NCBI RefSeq assembly: GCF_000379025.1
Contig: NZ_KB900618.1
Coordinates: 114,640 to 178,639 of the forward strand
Source: Orenia marismortui DSM 5156
Lineage (GTDB): Bacteria > Bacillota > Halanaerobiia > Halobacteroidales > Halobacteroidaceae
Direction: 5' to 3'
Length of the DNA stretch: 64,000 nucleotides
Part shown: piece after piece, positions 7,640 through 16,049 of the stretch
Layout of the letters: the number at the start of each line of letters is the position of its first letter
Position numbering within the stretch: position 1 is the stretch's first letter
The notes under the pieces: generated by a model
Told to the model about the DNA's origin: nothing
Seen by the model: only the letters and a program-made list of their open reading frames with translations
The model's database searches: none
Program-made: the position numbers and the translations under genes

Positions 7640-7810
7640 AAAGGAAGACTGGAAGAGCTGGAATTAATTTTTTCAATACGGGCATAGACCCTGACAAGGA
7701 GCATATCCAGCCTCCACCCATGGATAGGTAGAACGAAGGAATGTAGGGACATAGATCCTGGGAGATATGGGAGGTTAAACTACCATGGAGATGTGGAGTT
7801 CCAATAAGCG
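7640..7810 (+). ncRNA. Candidate bridge RNA of the IS110-type element
   Basis: This G-rich stretch between the transposase and the next gene folds well on inspection. CTCCAC plus CCATGG (7712-7723) can pair with CCATGG (7783-7788) and GTGGAG (7793-7798), leaving a four-base bulge and enclosing about 60 nt. Two similar hairpins present the same loop word CATAGA: GGG-CATAGA-CCC around 7680-7691 and GGGA-CATAGA-TCC around 7746-7758. Position downstream of an IS110-type transposase, base composition and long-range pairing fit a bridge RNA; which loops bind target and donor was not worked out. Confidence 0.6.
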
Positions 7811-7982
7811 ACCATATTTTTTAAAATAATTGTTAAGTTTTTGGGGTTAGTTTATCCTTTCAATTCCAAATATTAATTGGTTTTAATAATTAAATCCATA
7901 TTCCTTTTTTATAAGAAAACGAAATTCTAAGAATGAATGAGCATGAGTGAGATAAATTTAATTTATAGAGGGAGGAAAAATT

Positions 7983-9569
7983 ATGGAGAATTATGGTTTG
8001 TTATCTCTATTGCCACCATTGTTAGCAATTTTGTTAGCTTGGAAAAGTAGAGAAGTTTTAATTTCATTATTTGTTGGTATATTAGTAGGTGCGACTATTT
8101 TAGTAGGATTTAATCCATTAGTAGGTTTTATGAAGACTTTTGATACCTATATTGTAGGGTCTTTATCCGATTCATGGAATGCAGCAATTCTATTATTCTT
8201 AATTACTTTATCAGGAATGGTAGGAATAATTACAAAATCAGGTGCAACTAATGCAATTGCAGATTTTGTAGCTAAGAAAGCTAAAACTGCTCGTAGAGCA
8301 CAGATTGCAACTTGGTTTATGGGAGTTTTAATCTTTTTTGATGACTATGCCAATAGTTTAATTGTAGGTACAACAATGCGCTCTATTACAGATAAGTTAA
8401 AGGTATCTAGAGAGAAATTAGCTTATATTGTTGATTGTACTGCAGCACCAGTAACAAGTATGGCCTTAATCTCTACTTGGGTTGGATATGAAATGGGATT
8501 AATTCAAGAGGCTTTTAATAATTTAGGAGAAGGTGCTTTGGCTCAGATTGGTCTTAGTACAAATGTTTATGCAACCTTTATTAAGACAATACCATATAGA
8601 TTTTATAGTATTTTAGCATTATTTATGGTATTATTTATTGCTTGGTTAGGTAAAGACTTTGGTCCAATGTTAAAAGCTGAAAGAAGAGCTAGAAAAGAAG
8701 GAAAAGTATTAAGAGATGGTGCTACACCATTAGCTTCTAAGGAACTAACAGATATGGAGGTAAATCCTAATAATAGTATGAAGTGGTATGATGCATTTAT
8801 TCCAATGATAAGTGTAATTGTAATTACTATTATTGGTCTGTGGTATAATGGTGGGGGATTAGAAGGAAAAGCTATTAGAGATGCTTTTGGTAATGCAGAT
8901 GCTAGTGTTGTATTACTATGGGCTTCCTTTGGAGGTACATTTATTGCAGGTTTAATGGCTTTAGTTAAAGGTGGATTATCTATTGAAGAGACAGTTGAAT
9001 CTTGGGTAGATGGTGCTAAAGCATTAACTGTTGCTTGTGGAATCTTAATTTTGGCTTGGTCTTTAGGTTCTGTAACTAAAGAATTAGGTACAGCAAATTA
9101 CCTTGTAGAGATAACTAAAGGTATAATTCCACCATTTATGGTACCTGCAATGATCTTTACTATTTCAGGTATAATTGCTTTTGCTACAGGTACTTCATGG
9201 GGAACAAATGCTATTATTATGCCTTTGGCAGTACCAATGGCATTCCACTTTGGTGCACCAATGATTCCAACAATAGGTGCAGTATTAACAGGTTGTGTAT
9301 TAGGAGATCATTGTAGTCCTATTTCTGATACTACAATTATGTCTTCTACAGCCTCAGCTTCTGATCATATTGACCATGTAAGTACTCAGTTACCATATGC
9401 AATTGTAGTAGGGGTAGTATCTATTATCTTTGGATTTATTCCAGCAGGATTTAATCTTCCTAGTTGGACTGTAGCTCCATTATTGCTTATTGGCTTAACA
9501 GTTATTTATTTGATTGTTAACTATTATGGAGAAAGTGTAGAAGAAAATGAAGGATTACTTAATGAATAA
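7983..9569 (+). CDS. NhaC-family transporter, likely lysine transporter (LysW-like)
   Basis: Integral membrane protein of 528 residues with about 11-12 helices, belonging to the NhaC Na+/H+ antiporter superfamily. Typical segments are FFDDYANSLIVG, TGTSWGTNAI and GDHCSPISDTTIMSS. Members of this superfamily controlled by L-box riboswitches have been predicted to be lysine transporters (LysW); the L-box upstream at 5856 supports that here, although an IS110-type element of about 1.6 kb now intervenes. The start follows GAGGGAGG. It could otherwise be a plain Na+/H+ antiporter or organic-ion exchanger. Confidence 0.85.
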   Translation: MENYGLLSLLPPLLAILLAWKSREVLISLFVGILVGATILVGFNPLVGFMKTFDTYIVGSLSDSWNAAILLFLITLSGMVGIITKSGATNAIADFVAKKAKTARRAQIATWFMGVLIFFDDYANSLIVGTTMRSITDKLKVSREKLAYIVDCTAAPVTSMALISTWVGYEMGLIQEAFNNLGEGALAQIGLSTNVYATFIKTIPYRFYSILALFMVLFIAWLGKDFGPMLKAERRARKEGKVLRDGATPLASKELTDMEVNPNNSMKWYDAFIPMISVIVITIIGLWYNGGGLEGKAIRDAFGNADASVVLLWASFGGTFIAGLMALVKGGLSIEETVESWVDGAKALTVACGILILAWSLGSVTKELGTANYLVEITKGIIPPFMVPAMIFTISGIIAFATGTSWGTNAIIMPLAVPMAFHFGAPMIPTIGAVLTGCVLGDHCSPISDTTIMSSTASASDHIDHVSTQLPYAIVVGVVSIIFGFIPAGFNLPSWTVAPLLLIGLTVIYLIVNYYGESVEENEGLLNE

Positions 9570-9583
9570 AATTATTTCAGTAA

Positions 9584-9614
9584 AAAGAAGGCATAATAGC
9601 CTTCTTTTTTATTT
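9584..9614 (+). terminator. Intrinsic terminator
   Basis: AAGAAGGC and GCCTTCTT form a stem with a short loop, followed by a T-run, directly after the transporter gene. Confidence 0.85.
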
Positions 9615-9637
9615 ATAAGTTAAATACAATTACAACT

Positions 9638-9653
9638 TGGTCATTTATGACTA
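9638..9653. repeat. Palindromic repeat GTCATTTATGAC, copy 3
   Basis: TGGTCATTTATGACTA with the same flanks (AACTT to the left, TAA to the right) as the copy at 2046. Confidence 0.65.
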
Positions 9654-9754
9654 TAAATAATTTAAATTAAAAGGTAATAGATAAAAAAACAAAATCATAA
9701 AAATATAAACAATAGACAATAAAAGTAACAGCTATAGTATGAAAGGAGGTAAAA

Positions 9755-10453
9755 ATGAGATTAAAACAAAATCTCACTTTAGTAATCTTAATTATAATTT
9801 TATTATCCGCAATTTTTAGTATTAATACATTAAATATTATAACAATACCTACTAACAAAAAAATAAATAAAGAGATAAAGGTCAATAGTAACCAAAATCC
9901 TCTTGAATATAACAGAATAAATGTAGAAATAATTTGGGATTTATCTGGAAGTATGTGGGGTGAAATAGAAGAGAAAAATAAAATAAATACTTCTAAAAAA
10001 ATTTTAAATAGAATAATAAATGATTTTCCTAAGGAAATAAATATAGGGTTAAGAGTATTTGGCAGTAAAGAATCAAACAGAGAAGGATCTTATCTAGCTA
10101 TTCCCATAAAAACAAATACTAAAAAAGATATTTTAAATTTTATCGATCAAGTTAAACCCTTAGGTAAGTCACCTATTGCTTTAAATTTATCTTATGCTGG
10201 AGAAGATTTGAAATACCTACAAGGTAAAAAGCATATATTATTAATAACGGACGGTAAGGATACTGGTAATATTATGCCAAGTAAAGTGATAAACAGATTA
10301 AGCAAGCTTGGAATTAAAACACATATAATACAGGTTGGAAAAATAGATAAATATAATCAATTAAAATTAAAAGAACTTTCTAAATTAGGCAATGGAAAAT
10401 ATTTCACCTATTTTGAAGAAGAAGAGATAGTTCCAACAATCAATTTAAATTAA
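9755..10453 (+). CDS. Membrane-anchored VWA-domain protein
   Basis: Protein of 232 residues. An N-terminal hydrophobic helix (about 8-30) acts as signal anchor, so the rest is predicted outside the cytoplasmic membrane. A von Willebrand factor A domain fills residues 55-225, with the metal-binding MIDAS motif D62-L-S64-G-S66 and a later ITDGKDT supplying further ligands. It starts at ATG 9755 after AAAGGAGG. A strong terminator follows, so it is probably transcribed alone, just ahead of the HEAT-repeat and UPF0182 genes. VWA domains bind proteins; the partner is unknown. Confidence 0.85.
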   Translation: MRLKQNLTLVILIIILLSAIFSINTLNIITIPTNKKINKEIKVNSNQNPLEYNRINVEIIWDLSGSMWGEIEEKNKINTSKKILNRIINDFPKEINIGLRVFGSKESNREGSYLAIPIKTNTKKDILNFIDQVKPLGKSPIALNLSYAGEDLKYLQGKKHILLITDGKDTGNIMPSKVINRLSKLGIKTHIIQVGKIDKYNQLKLKELSKLGNGKYFTYFEEEEIVPTINLN

Positions 10454-10533
10454 TTATTAATTACTTACCAGAATATAAGAAAAGTAACCTAATAATCGTC
10501 TTTAGTCAGAATACAATTTGTCTTTAATTTTAT

Positions 10534-10577
10534 AAAAAAGATTATTTAAGAATTAATTCTTAAATAATCTTTTTTAT
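10534..10577 (+). terminator. Intrinsic terminator
   Basis: AAAAAAGATTATTTAAGAAT and its complement form a stem of about 19-20 bp ending in a T-run, after the VWA gene. Confidence 0.85.
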
Positions 10578-10708
10578 TTCTATTTATCATAACTAATAAA
10601 TATTAAATATAAAACACTTTAAATAACTATTAAAATCCATCATGAAGGAAAAACTATAAGCTATATAGAATAAATGATACAAGAATTTATAAAAGGGGAG
10701 ATCATAAA

Positions 10709-11896
10709 ATGAATCCAGTACTTTTCATGGAAAAATTAATAACTTTTTTGATTATACATAAATTTATAACTATTTTAAGTACTGCTTTTATCTTGTATCT
10801 AATAAGTAGAGGTATTAAATTTATAATCTATCGAAGAAGTTATGATTATTTAAAAAGATTACTTAAAAAAAATCTATATAAAGGGTTAAAAAAAGTATCT
10901 AGATTAAAAGATATAAATATTAAAAAGAGACTAATTTTAGAAGGCAAGAATTCATTAGGCAAGGATACATATAATCAAGTAAAAGACGAGCTTTTAGTTA
11001 ATGGTTTTATAGATGAATTATTTAATGAGATAATTTCTGAGAAAAACGAAAGTAAAATTGAGGCTTGTAAAACATTAGTTGAGCTTAATACACCACAGTC
11101 TATTGATTATGCTATTATTGCTTTATATGATAACGATGAAGAAGTAAAAAAAGAGGTTATCGAAGCTCTTAGAACAAAAGCTAATCCTAAAATAATAGAG
11201 ACACTTATTAATTATCTCGAATATTGTGATAATACTTTATTATTAGAGATATTAAGTAATGCTTTTGAAAATATTGGCATTCAAGCCTTTGACCAATTAG
11301 TAGAAGTGACTTTTACTAAGAAGCAGGTTTATAGAAGTTGGGCAATAAAAATATTAGCTAGTTTTGATTACAATATTCAAAATAGAAATAAAGCTATCGA
11401 AATATTTATCAAACTTTTAAATGATAGTTCTGAAATAGTAAGGATACATACTATTAAAGCATTAACTAAATTTAAAAATAATAAATTAATCTTTAATAAT
11501 CTAATAAATAAATTAAATGATAGTAGTTGTAAAGTAAGAAGTCAAGCAGCTAAGAGTTTAGGAGAATATCAAATCAAAAAAGCTGCACCCTTTTTATTTA
11601 ATTTAATAACTGATAGTAGTGGTATAGTAAGAAGTAATGCGTATCAAGCCTTAGTAAAATTAGAAGAGGAAGGTTTAAAATATATAATTAAGGCTACTGA
11701 ATCAGTAAAGACTAAAGAAGAAGCATTGAATGTATTAAAAAAATTAGATGTTGAAAAATTAGTAGTAGGCATTAATAAGATCTATAATAATAGTGAAATA
11801 AGTAATAAAGTAAATTTTGAAGAGGTTGAAAAGTTTCTAACTAAAGAAGATAATAAATCAAATTTAGGAGAAAGAAAGTTAGAAATAATAAGTTAA
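10709..11896 (+). CDS. HEAT-repeat protein with N-terminal membrane anchor
   Basis: Protein of 395 residues. A hydrophobic helix at about 10-32 anchors it; the remainder is a helical solenoid of HEAT-like repeats, recognisable in recurring units such as DNDEEVKKEVIEALRTKANP, DSSEIVRIHTIKALTKF, DSSCKVRSQAAKSLGEY and DSSGIVRSNAYQALVKL (about 32-residue period, residues 110-330). Such solenoids are scaffolds for protein binding. ATG 10709 is preceded by AAAAGGGGAG. The UPF0182 gene follows after 42 bp with no terminator seen, suggesting an operon and perhaps a joint complex (inference). Confidence 0.85.
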   Translation: MNPVLFMEKLITFLIIHKFITILSTAFILYLISRGIKFIIYRRSYDYLKRLLKKNLYKGLKKVSRLKDINIKKRLILEGKNSLGKDTYNQVKDELLVNGFIDELFNEIISEKNESKIEACKTLVELNTPQSIDYAIIALYDNDEEVKKEVIEALRTKANPKIIETLINYLEYCDNTLLLEILSNAFENIGIQAFDQLVEVTFTKKQVYRSWAIKILASFDYNIQNRNKAIEIFIKLLNDSSEIVRIHTIKALTKFKNNKLIFNNLINKLNDSSCKVRSQAAKSLGEYQIKKAAPFLFNLITDSSGIVRSNAYQALVKLEEEGLKYIIKATESVKTKEEALNVLKKLDVEKLVVGINKIYNNSEISNKVNFEEVEKFLTKEDNKSNLGERKLEIIS

Positions 11897-11938
11897 CTTA
11901 TTATTTCTAACTTATAAAGATTAAAAAGAGGTGGAAAT

Positions 11939-14737
11939 GTGAAAAAAATTTATAGAGGATTAATCTTAGCTACAATATTAACGGTAATATTAATGATTAA
12001 TTTTTTAGGAGTAGGAGTTAACTTTTACACTGATGTATTGTGGTTTAAAAACTTAAATCTTAATGATGTTTTTTGGACTATTTTTAAAACTAAAATACTT
12101 GTAAGGTTTGGAGTTTGGATATTATTTTCTTCATTTATTTTTATTAATTTATTATTTACCAGAGATAAGATAATAGATTTAATTAATAATTTAAAAGAAA
12201 GAAAAGATCAAGATGACCATATTATTGAACTAAAGCCTAAAGGAAGTAATGGAATATTGACTTTGTTGACTCCCGGAAGATTAAATCTTATTTATTTACT
12301 TCTTAGTTTACTAATTGGTTTTATTTTTAGTACTATAGGATCTAATAGCTGGAAAGTTGTACTTGAATTTTTGAATTCTACTAGTTTCAATCTTAAAGAT
12401 CCATTATTTAATAAGGATATATCATTTTATATCTTTAAATTTCCTGCATACCAGCTAGTGTATCAATTACTATCTACTTTACTTATAATTACAGGCTTGA
12501 TCATTGGTGGAGTTCATTTACTAATTAACCAAAATAAATCTATATTAAATAGGATTAACAATAAGGCTAAATACCATTTGTCTTTTTTAATCAGTCTATT
12601 CTTTATCTTAAAGGCTTGGGGCTATAGATTAAATATGTTTCAACTCTTATATTCTAAGCGGGGAGTTGTCTTTGGAGCAAGTTATACCGATGTACATGCA
12701 CAATTACTTGGTCTAAAAGCACTTTCTTTCATAGCATTATTACTTGCAATTTTTATTTTTATCAATATTTTCATAAGAAATACTAAATTAATTATTGGAG
12801 GAGTTGTTACTCTTTTTGTAACTTCTATATTATTAACTGCTATCTATCCTGGCATTATTCAACAGTATCAAGTGGAACCAAATGAAATAGCTAAAGAAGC
12901 CCCATATATAAAATATAATATTAAGTTTACTACAAATGCTTATAATCTAGAAGATATCAAAGAAGAAGATTTTAATGTGAAAGAAGATTTAAACTATGAA
13001 GATATTCTTACTAATAAAGCAACTATTGATAATATCAGATTATGGGATAGTAGACCACTAAAAACGAGCTATGGCCAGCTACAGGGTCTTAAATCTTATT
13101 ATAATTTTAATGATATTGATATCGATAGATACAATCTTGATGGAAAAATATATCAAGTGATGTTAGGAGCTAGAGAAATAAATCAAAGACTATTACCAAA
13201 TCAGACTTGGGTTAATAAAAGATTGAATTATACTCATGGATTTGGTTTAGCTATGAGTCCAGTAAATGGAGTTACAGAAGGTGGAGTTCCAGAGTTTCTG
13301 ATTAAAGATATCCCTCCAAAAAGCCAAAAGTTAGAAGTTAAAGAACCAAGAGTTTATTATGGCGAATTAACAGATCAATATGTAATATCCAATACTCGAA
13401 CTCAAGAATTTGATTATCCAGCAGGTGATACGAATAATTATATTAATTATCAAGGAAATGGGGGAGTAAAATTAAATTCTCCTATTAAAAGGTTAGCTTT
13501 TGCGATTAAATATGGTACTTTGAAACTATTATTAAATAATGATATCACAGAAGAAAGCAGGTTGATGTTTGATCGTAATATTAAAAAAAGAGTAAGAAAG
13601 ATTGCACCTTTCTTAAAGTATGATAGTGATCCTTACTTAGTAGTAAGTCAAAATGGAAGATTGTATTGGATTCAAGATGCATATACAATAAGTAATAGAT
13701 ATCCATACTCTGAACCCTTAAGTAATCTAAAAAATAATTATTCTGAACAATTAAGTAGATTAGGATATAATATAAATTATATTAGAAATTCAGTCAAAGT
13801 AGTTATTGATGCGTATAATGGTAAGGTTAAATTTTATATCTCAGACCAAAATGATCCCATTATTGAGACCTATAATAAAATTTTCCCTGGATTATTTAAT
13901 AAATTGGAGAAAATGCCTGAAAATCTTAATAATCATATAAGATATCCCCAAGACTTATTTAAGGTCCAAGCAGCTATTTATAACAAATATCATATGAAAG
14001 ATCCTAAGGTATTTTACAATAAAGAAGACCTATGGGAACTACCACAAGAAAATTATGCAGGAACTCCTATTGCAATGGAACCATATTACACAATTATAAA
14101 GTTGCCAGATGAAGAGAAAGAGGACTTCTTATTAATGTTGCCTTTTACTCCAATTAAGAAGAATAATATGATTTCCTGGTTAGCTGCTAAATCTAATCAA
14201 AAAGATTATGGAAAGTTAATTTTATATAAATTTCCTAAGAGAAAATTAGTTTATGGACCAATGCAAATAGAGGCTAGAATTGATCAGAATTCTGAAATAT
14301 CAAAGCAGTTGAGCCTCTGGAATCAAAGAGGATCTAGAGTGATAAGAGGGAATCTCTTAACAATTCCGATTAAGAATTCAATTCTTTATGTTGAACCAAT
14401 TTATTTACAAGCTGAACAGAGTCAATTACCAGAGTTAAAAAAGGTTGTTGTATCATATGGAGAAAAAGTGATTATGGAAAATAATCTAGATTTAGCATTA
14501 AGAAAGTTATTTAATATAAAAGATAAAAGTGATAGAGAAGATCTTGAAGTAAACAGAGAAGAAAATTATGAAGACATTGGTATAGATTTAACAGTCCAGC
14601 AATTAGTTGAAGATATTACCAGACTATATCAAAAATCTAAGAAAGAATTACAAGCAGGTAATTGGAGTGAATATGGTCAATTAATTGAAAAGTTAGAAGA
14701 AAAATTAAATACTTTAGAAAATAAAACTAAACAATAG
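11939..14737 (+). CDS. UPF0182 family large membrane protein
   Basis: Protein of 932 residues, the usual size of UPF0182. About seven membrane helices occupy residues 5-310, followed by a large domain expected outside the membrane, with family-typical segments such as NIRLWDSRPLKTSYGQLQ, RVYYGELTDQYVISNT and EPIYLQAEQSQLPELKKVVVSYG. The C-terminal 60 residues form a charged coiled coil. The start is GTG 11939 behind GAGGTGG; an overlapping ATG is out of frame. Family function is unknown. It ends at a strong terminator and probably shares a transcript with the HEAT gene. Confidence 0.92.
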   Translation: MKKIYRGLILATILTVILMINFLGVGVNFYTDVLWFKNLNLNDVFWTIFKTKILVRFGVWILFSSFIFINLLFTRDKIIDLINNLKERKDQDDHIIELKPKGSNGILTLLTPGRLNLIYLLLSLLIGFIFSTIGSNSWKVVLEFLNSTSFNLKDPLFNKDISFYIFKFPAYQLVYQLLSTLLIITGLIIGGVHLLINQNKSILNRINNKAKYHLSFLISLFFILKAWGYRLNMFQLLYSKRGVVFGASYTDVHAQLLGLKALSFIALLLAIFIFINIFIRNTKLIIGGVVTLFVTSILLTAIYPGIIQQYQVEPNEIAKEAPYIKYNIKFTTNAYNLEDIKEEDFNVKEDLNYEDILTNKATIDNIRLWDSRPLKTSYGQLQGLKSYYNFNDIDIDRYNLDGKIYQVMLGAREINQRLLPNQTWVNKRLNYTHGFGLAMSPVNGVTEGGVPEFLIKDIPPKSQKLEVKEPRVYYGELTDQYVISNTRTQEFDYPAGDTNNYINYQGNGGVKLNSPIKRLAFAIKYGTLKLLLNNDITEESRLMFDRNIKKRVRKIAPFLKYDSDPYLVVSQNGRLYWIQDAYTISNRYPYSEPLSNLKNNYSEQLSRLGYNINYIRNSVKVVIDAYNGKVKFYISDQNDPIIETYNKIFPGLFNKLEKMPENLNNHIRYPQDLFKVQAAIYNKYHMKDPKVFYNKEDLWELPQENYAGTPIAMEPYYTIIKLPDEEKEDFLLMLPFTPIKKNNMISWLAAKSNQKDYGKLILYKFPKRKLVYGPMQIEARIDQNSEISKQLSLWNQRGSRVIRGNLLTIPIKNSILYVEPIYLQAEQSQLPELKKVVVSYGEKVIMENNLDLALRKLFNIKDKSDREDLEVNREENYEDIGIDLTVQQLVEDITRLYQKSKKELQAGNWSEYGQLIEKLEEKLNTLENKTKQ

Positions 14738-14743
14738 TAGTTT

Positions 14744-14783
14744 AAGCACTAAGGGGCTATTAATATCCCCTTAGTGCTTTTTT
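14744..14783 (+). terminator. Intrinsic terminator
   Basis: AAGCACTAAGGGG (14744-14756) pairs with CCCCTTAGTGCTT (14767-14779), followed by Ts. Confidence 0.93.
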
Positions 14784-14889
14784 ATAGAAGGAATTAGAGA
14801 TGAAATATAGAAATTGTTAATATATAAAATTTTATAAATTAATAATTAGTATATATTTTATGTTTTGATAGAATCAAAAGGAGGAAGTT

Positions 14890-15930
14890 ATGGAAGAAAA
14901 GATTAAGGTTATCCAACAAGTTTTAGAAATTAATGAAGAAGAGGCCAAAAAAGCTCTAAAATTAGCTGAAAATGATTTAGATAAAGCTCTTAAAATGGAA
15001 GAGTACATTGCAAAAAATTATCTTACGATACAAGTTAAATTTAGATATGGAGGGCAAAATTATAATGAACAATATGGGCTAATTAGTTTGATTTGGAATG
15101 GTAAAGAAGGTGAAGTAATTAATACAATATCTGTTATAGATAATAAAGAAAAGATTTCTGATATATTGATTGAAGTTGATCATTCAGTTTTTATGAAAGC
15201 CTTAAAACAGATATCGGAAGAGACTACATCAAATCTTGAATATCAATTTAAAAAAGGCTTAGAAGATCAGTTCAACCCAACAGTTATTTATCAAATTTTT
15301 AAATTTATCAAAGAAGAAACTCCTTCAAAGGTTGAGGCTATCATAGGAGAAAAGATTAGAAATATTATAGAAGAAGATATAGAATTAGAACTATATGCAG
15401 AACTAATTACTAAAGAGAAGTTATTAAAAATATATCCTGAATATTTTCAAGATAATATTGACTCAGAAGATAAATCAGATAATGTGTCAAATGATGGTAA
15501 TAAAAAGAACTTTAATCTTGATATTAATTTAAATTGTGTTCCTGTTATTTCAGCTACTAAAGGAAAAAGAGTTCAAGAATTATCTATAGGAGATAAACTA
15601 AAGGTACAAATTACTGATAATAAAGAGATAGGAAAATATCTCAATAACTTACTCAAGGATAGTTCAGGAACAGCTACTGCTATAATTAAAAATATAGAAT
15701 TAAATAAGAATTTAAAACGTTATTCAATAACTGTTCAATTTGGCCCTAATATTTATGGGACTATGTTAGTAGAACCTGAAGTTAAAATAAGTACTATTAG
15801 TGAAGGAGAAAAAGAATCAAAAGAATTTACTTCAATTTTAGCCAATAATAAGAATACTATTATTTTTTCTGGTATTATTATAGCAATTATTCTTTTAACC
15901 GTGCTATTTCTAAAATTTTACTATTTATAA
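14890..15930 (+). CDS. UBA-like domain protein with C-terminal membrane anchor, paralogue A
   Basis: Unrecognised protein of 346 residues. Residues 4-40 (IQQVLEINEEEAKKALKLAE and on) resemble the three-helix UBA fold also found at the start of EF-Ts. A middle domain of about 150 residues follows, then a conserved block around 210-300 containing INLNCVPVISATKGKRV, LSIGDKLKVQITD and VQFGPNIYGTMLVEPEV. A single hydrophobic helix at the extreme C-terminus (about 322-343) suggests a tail-anchored protein facing the cytosol. ATG follows AAAGGAGG. The next gene is a same-length paralogue. Confidence 0.75.
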   Translation: MEEKIKVIQQVLEINEEEAKKALKLAENDLDKALKMEEYIAKNYLTIQVKFRYGGQNYNEQYGLISLIWNGKEGEVINTISVIDNKEKISDILIEVDHSVFMKALKQISEETTSNLEYQFKKGLEDQFNPTVIYQIFKFIKEETPSKVEAIIGEKIRNIIEEDIELELYAELITKEKLLKIYPEYFQDNIDSEDKSDNVSNDGNKKNFNLDINLNCVPVISATKGKRVQELSIGDKLKVQITDNKEIGKYLNNLLKDSSGTATAIIKNIELNKNLKRYSITVQFGPNIYGTMLVEPEVKISTISEGEKESKEFTSILANNKNTIIFSGIIIAIILLTVLFLKFYYL

Positions 15931-16049
15931 TGTTTATATTAGATCAAGAAAAAATTTAAAATATTGAACTAAATAAAGGAATACTGCAATAAGTTGAAGA
16001 AATAATTTACTATTGGTAATTAAGTTATAATTGATAAAGGGTGGAAGTG

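Larger units (their letters stand above)
6190..7860 (+). mobile_element. IS110/IS1111-type insertion sequence (ends approximate)
   Basis: The element comprises a DEDD transposase with a short 5' non-coding end and a long, G-rich, structured 3' non-coding end (about 7560-7850) unlike the AT-rich surroundings. A long 3' end is the arrangement of the IS1111 subgroup, in which the guide (bridge) RNA lies downstream of the transposase. No clear terminal repeats or target duplication were found, as expected for this family, so both ends are estimates. It sits between the L-box terminator and the NhaC-like gene. Confidence 0.75.
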
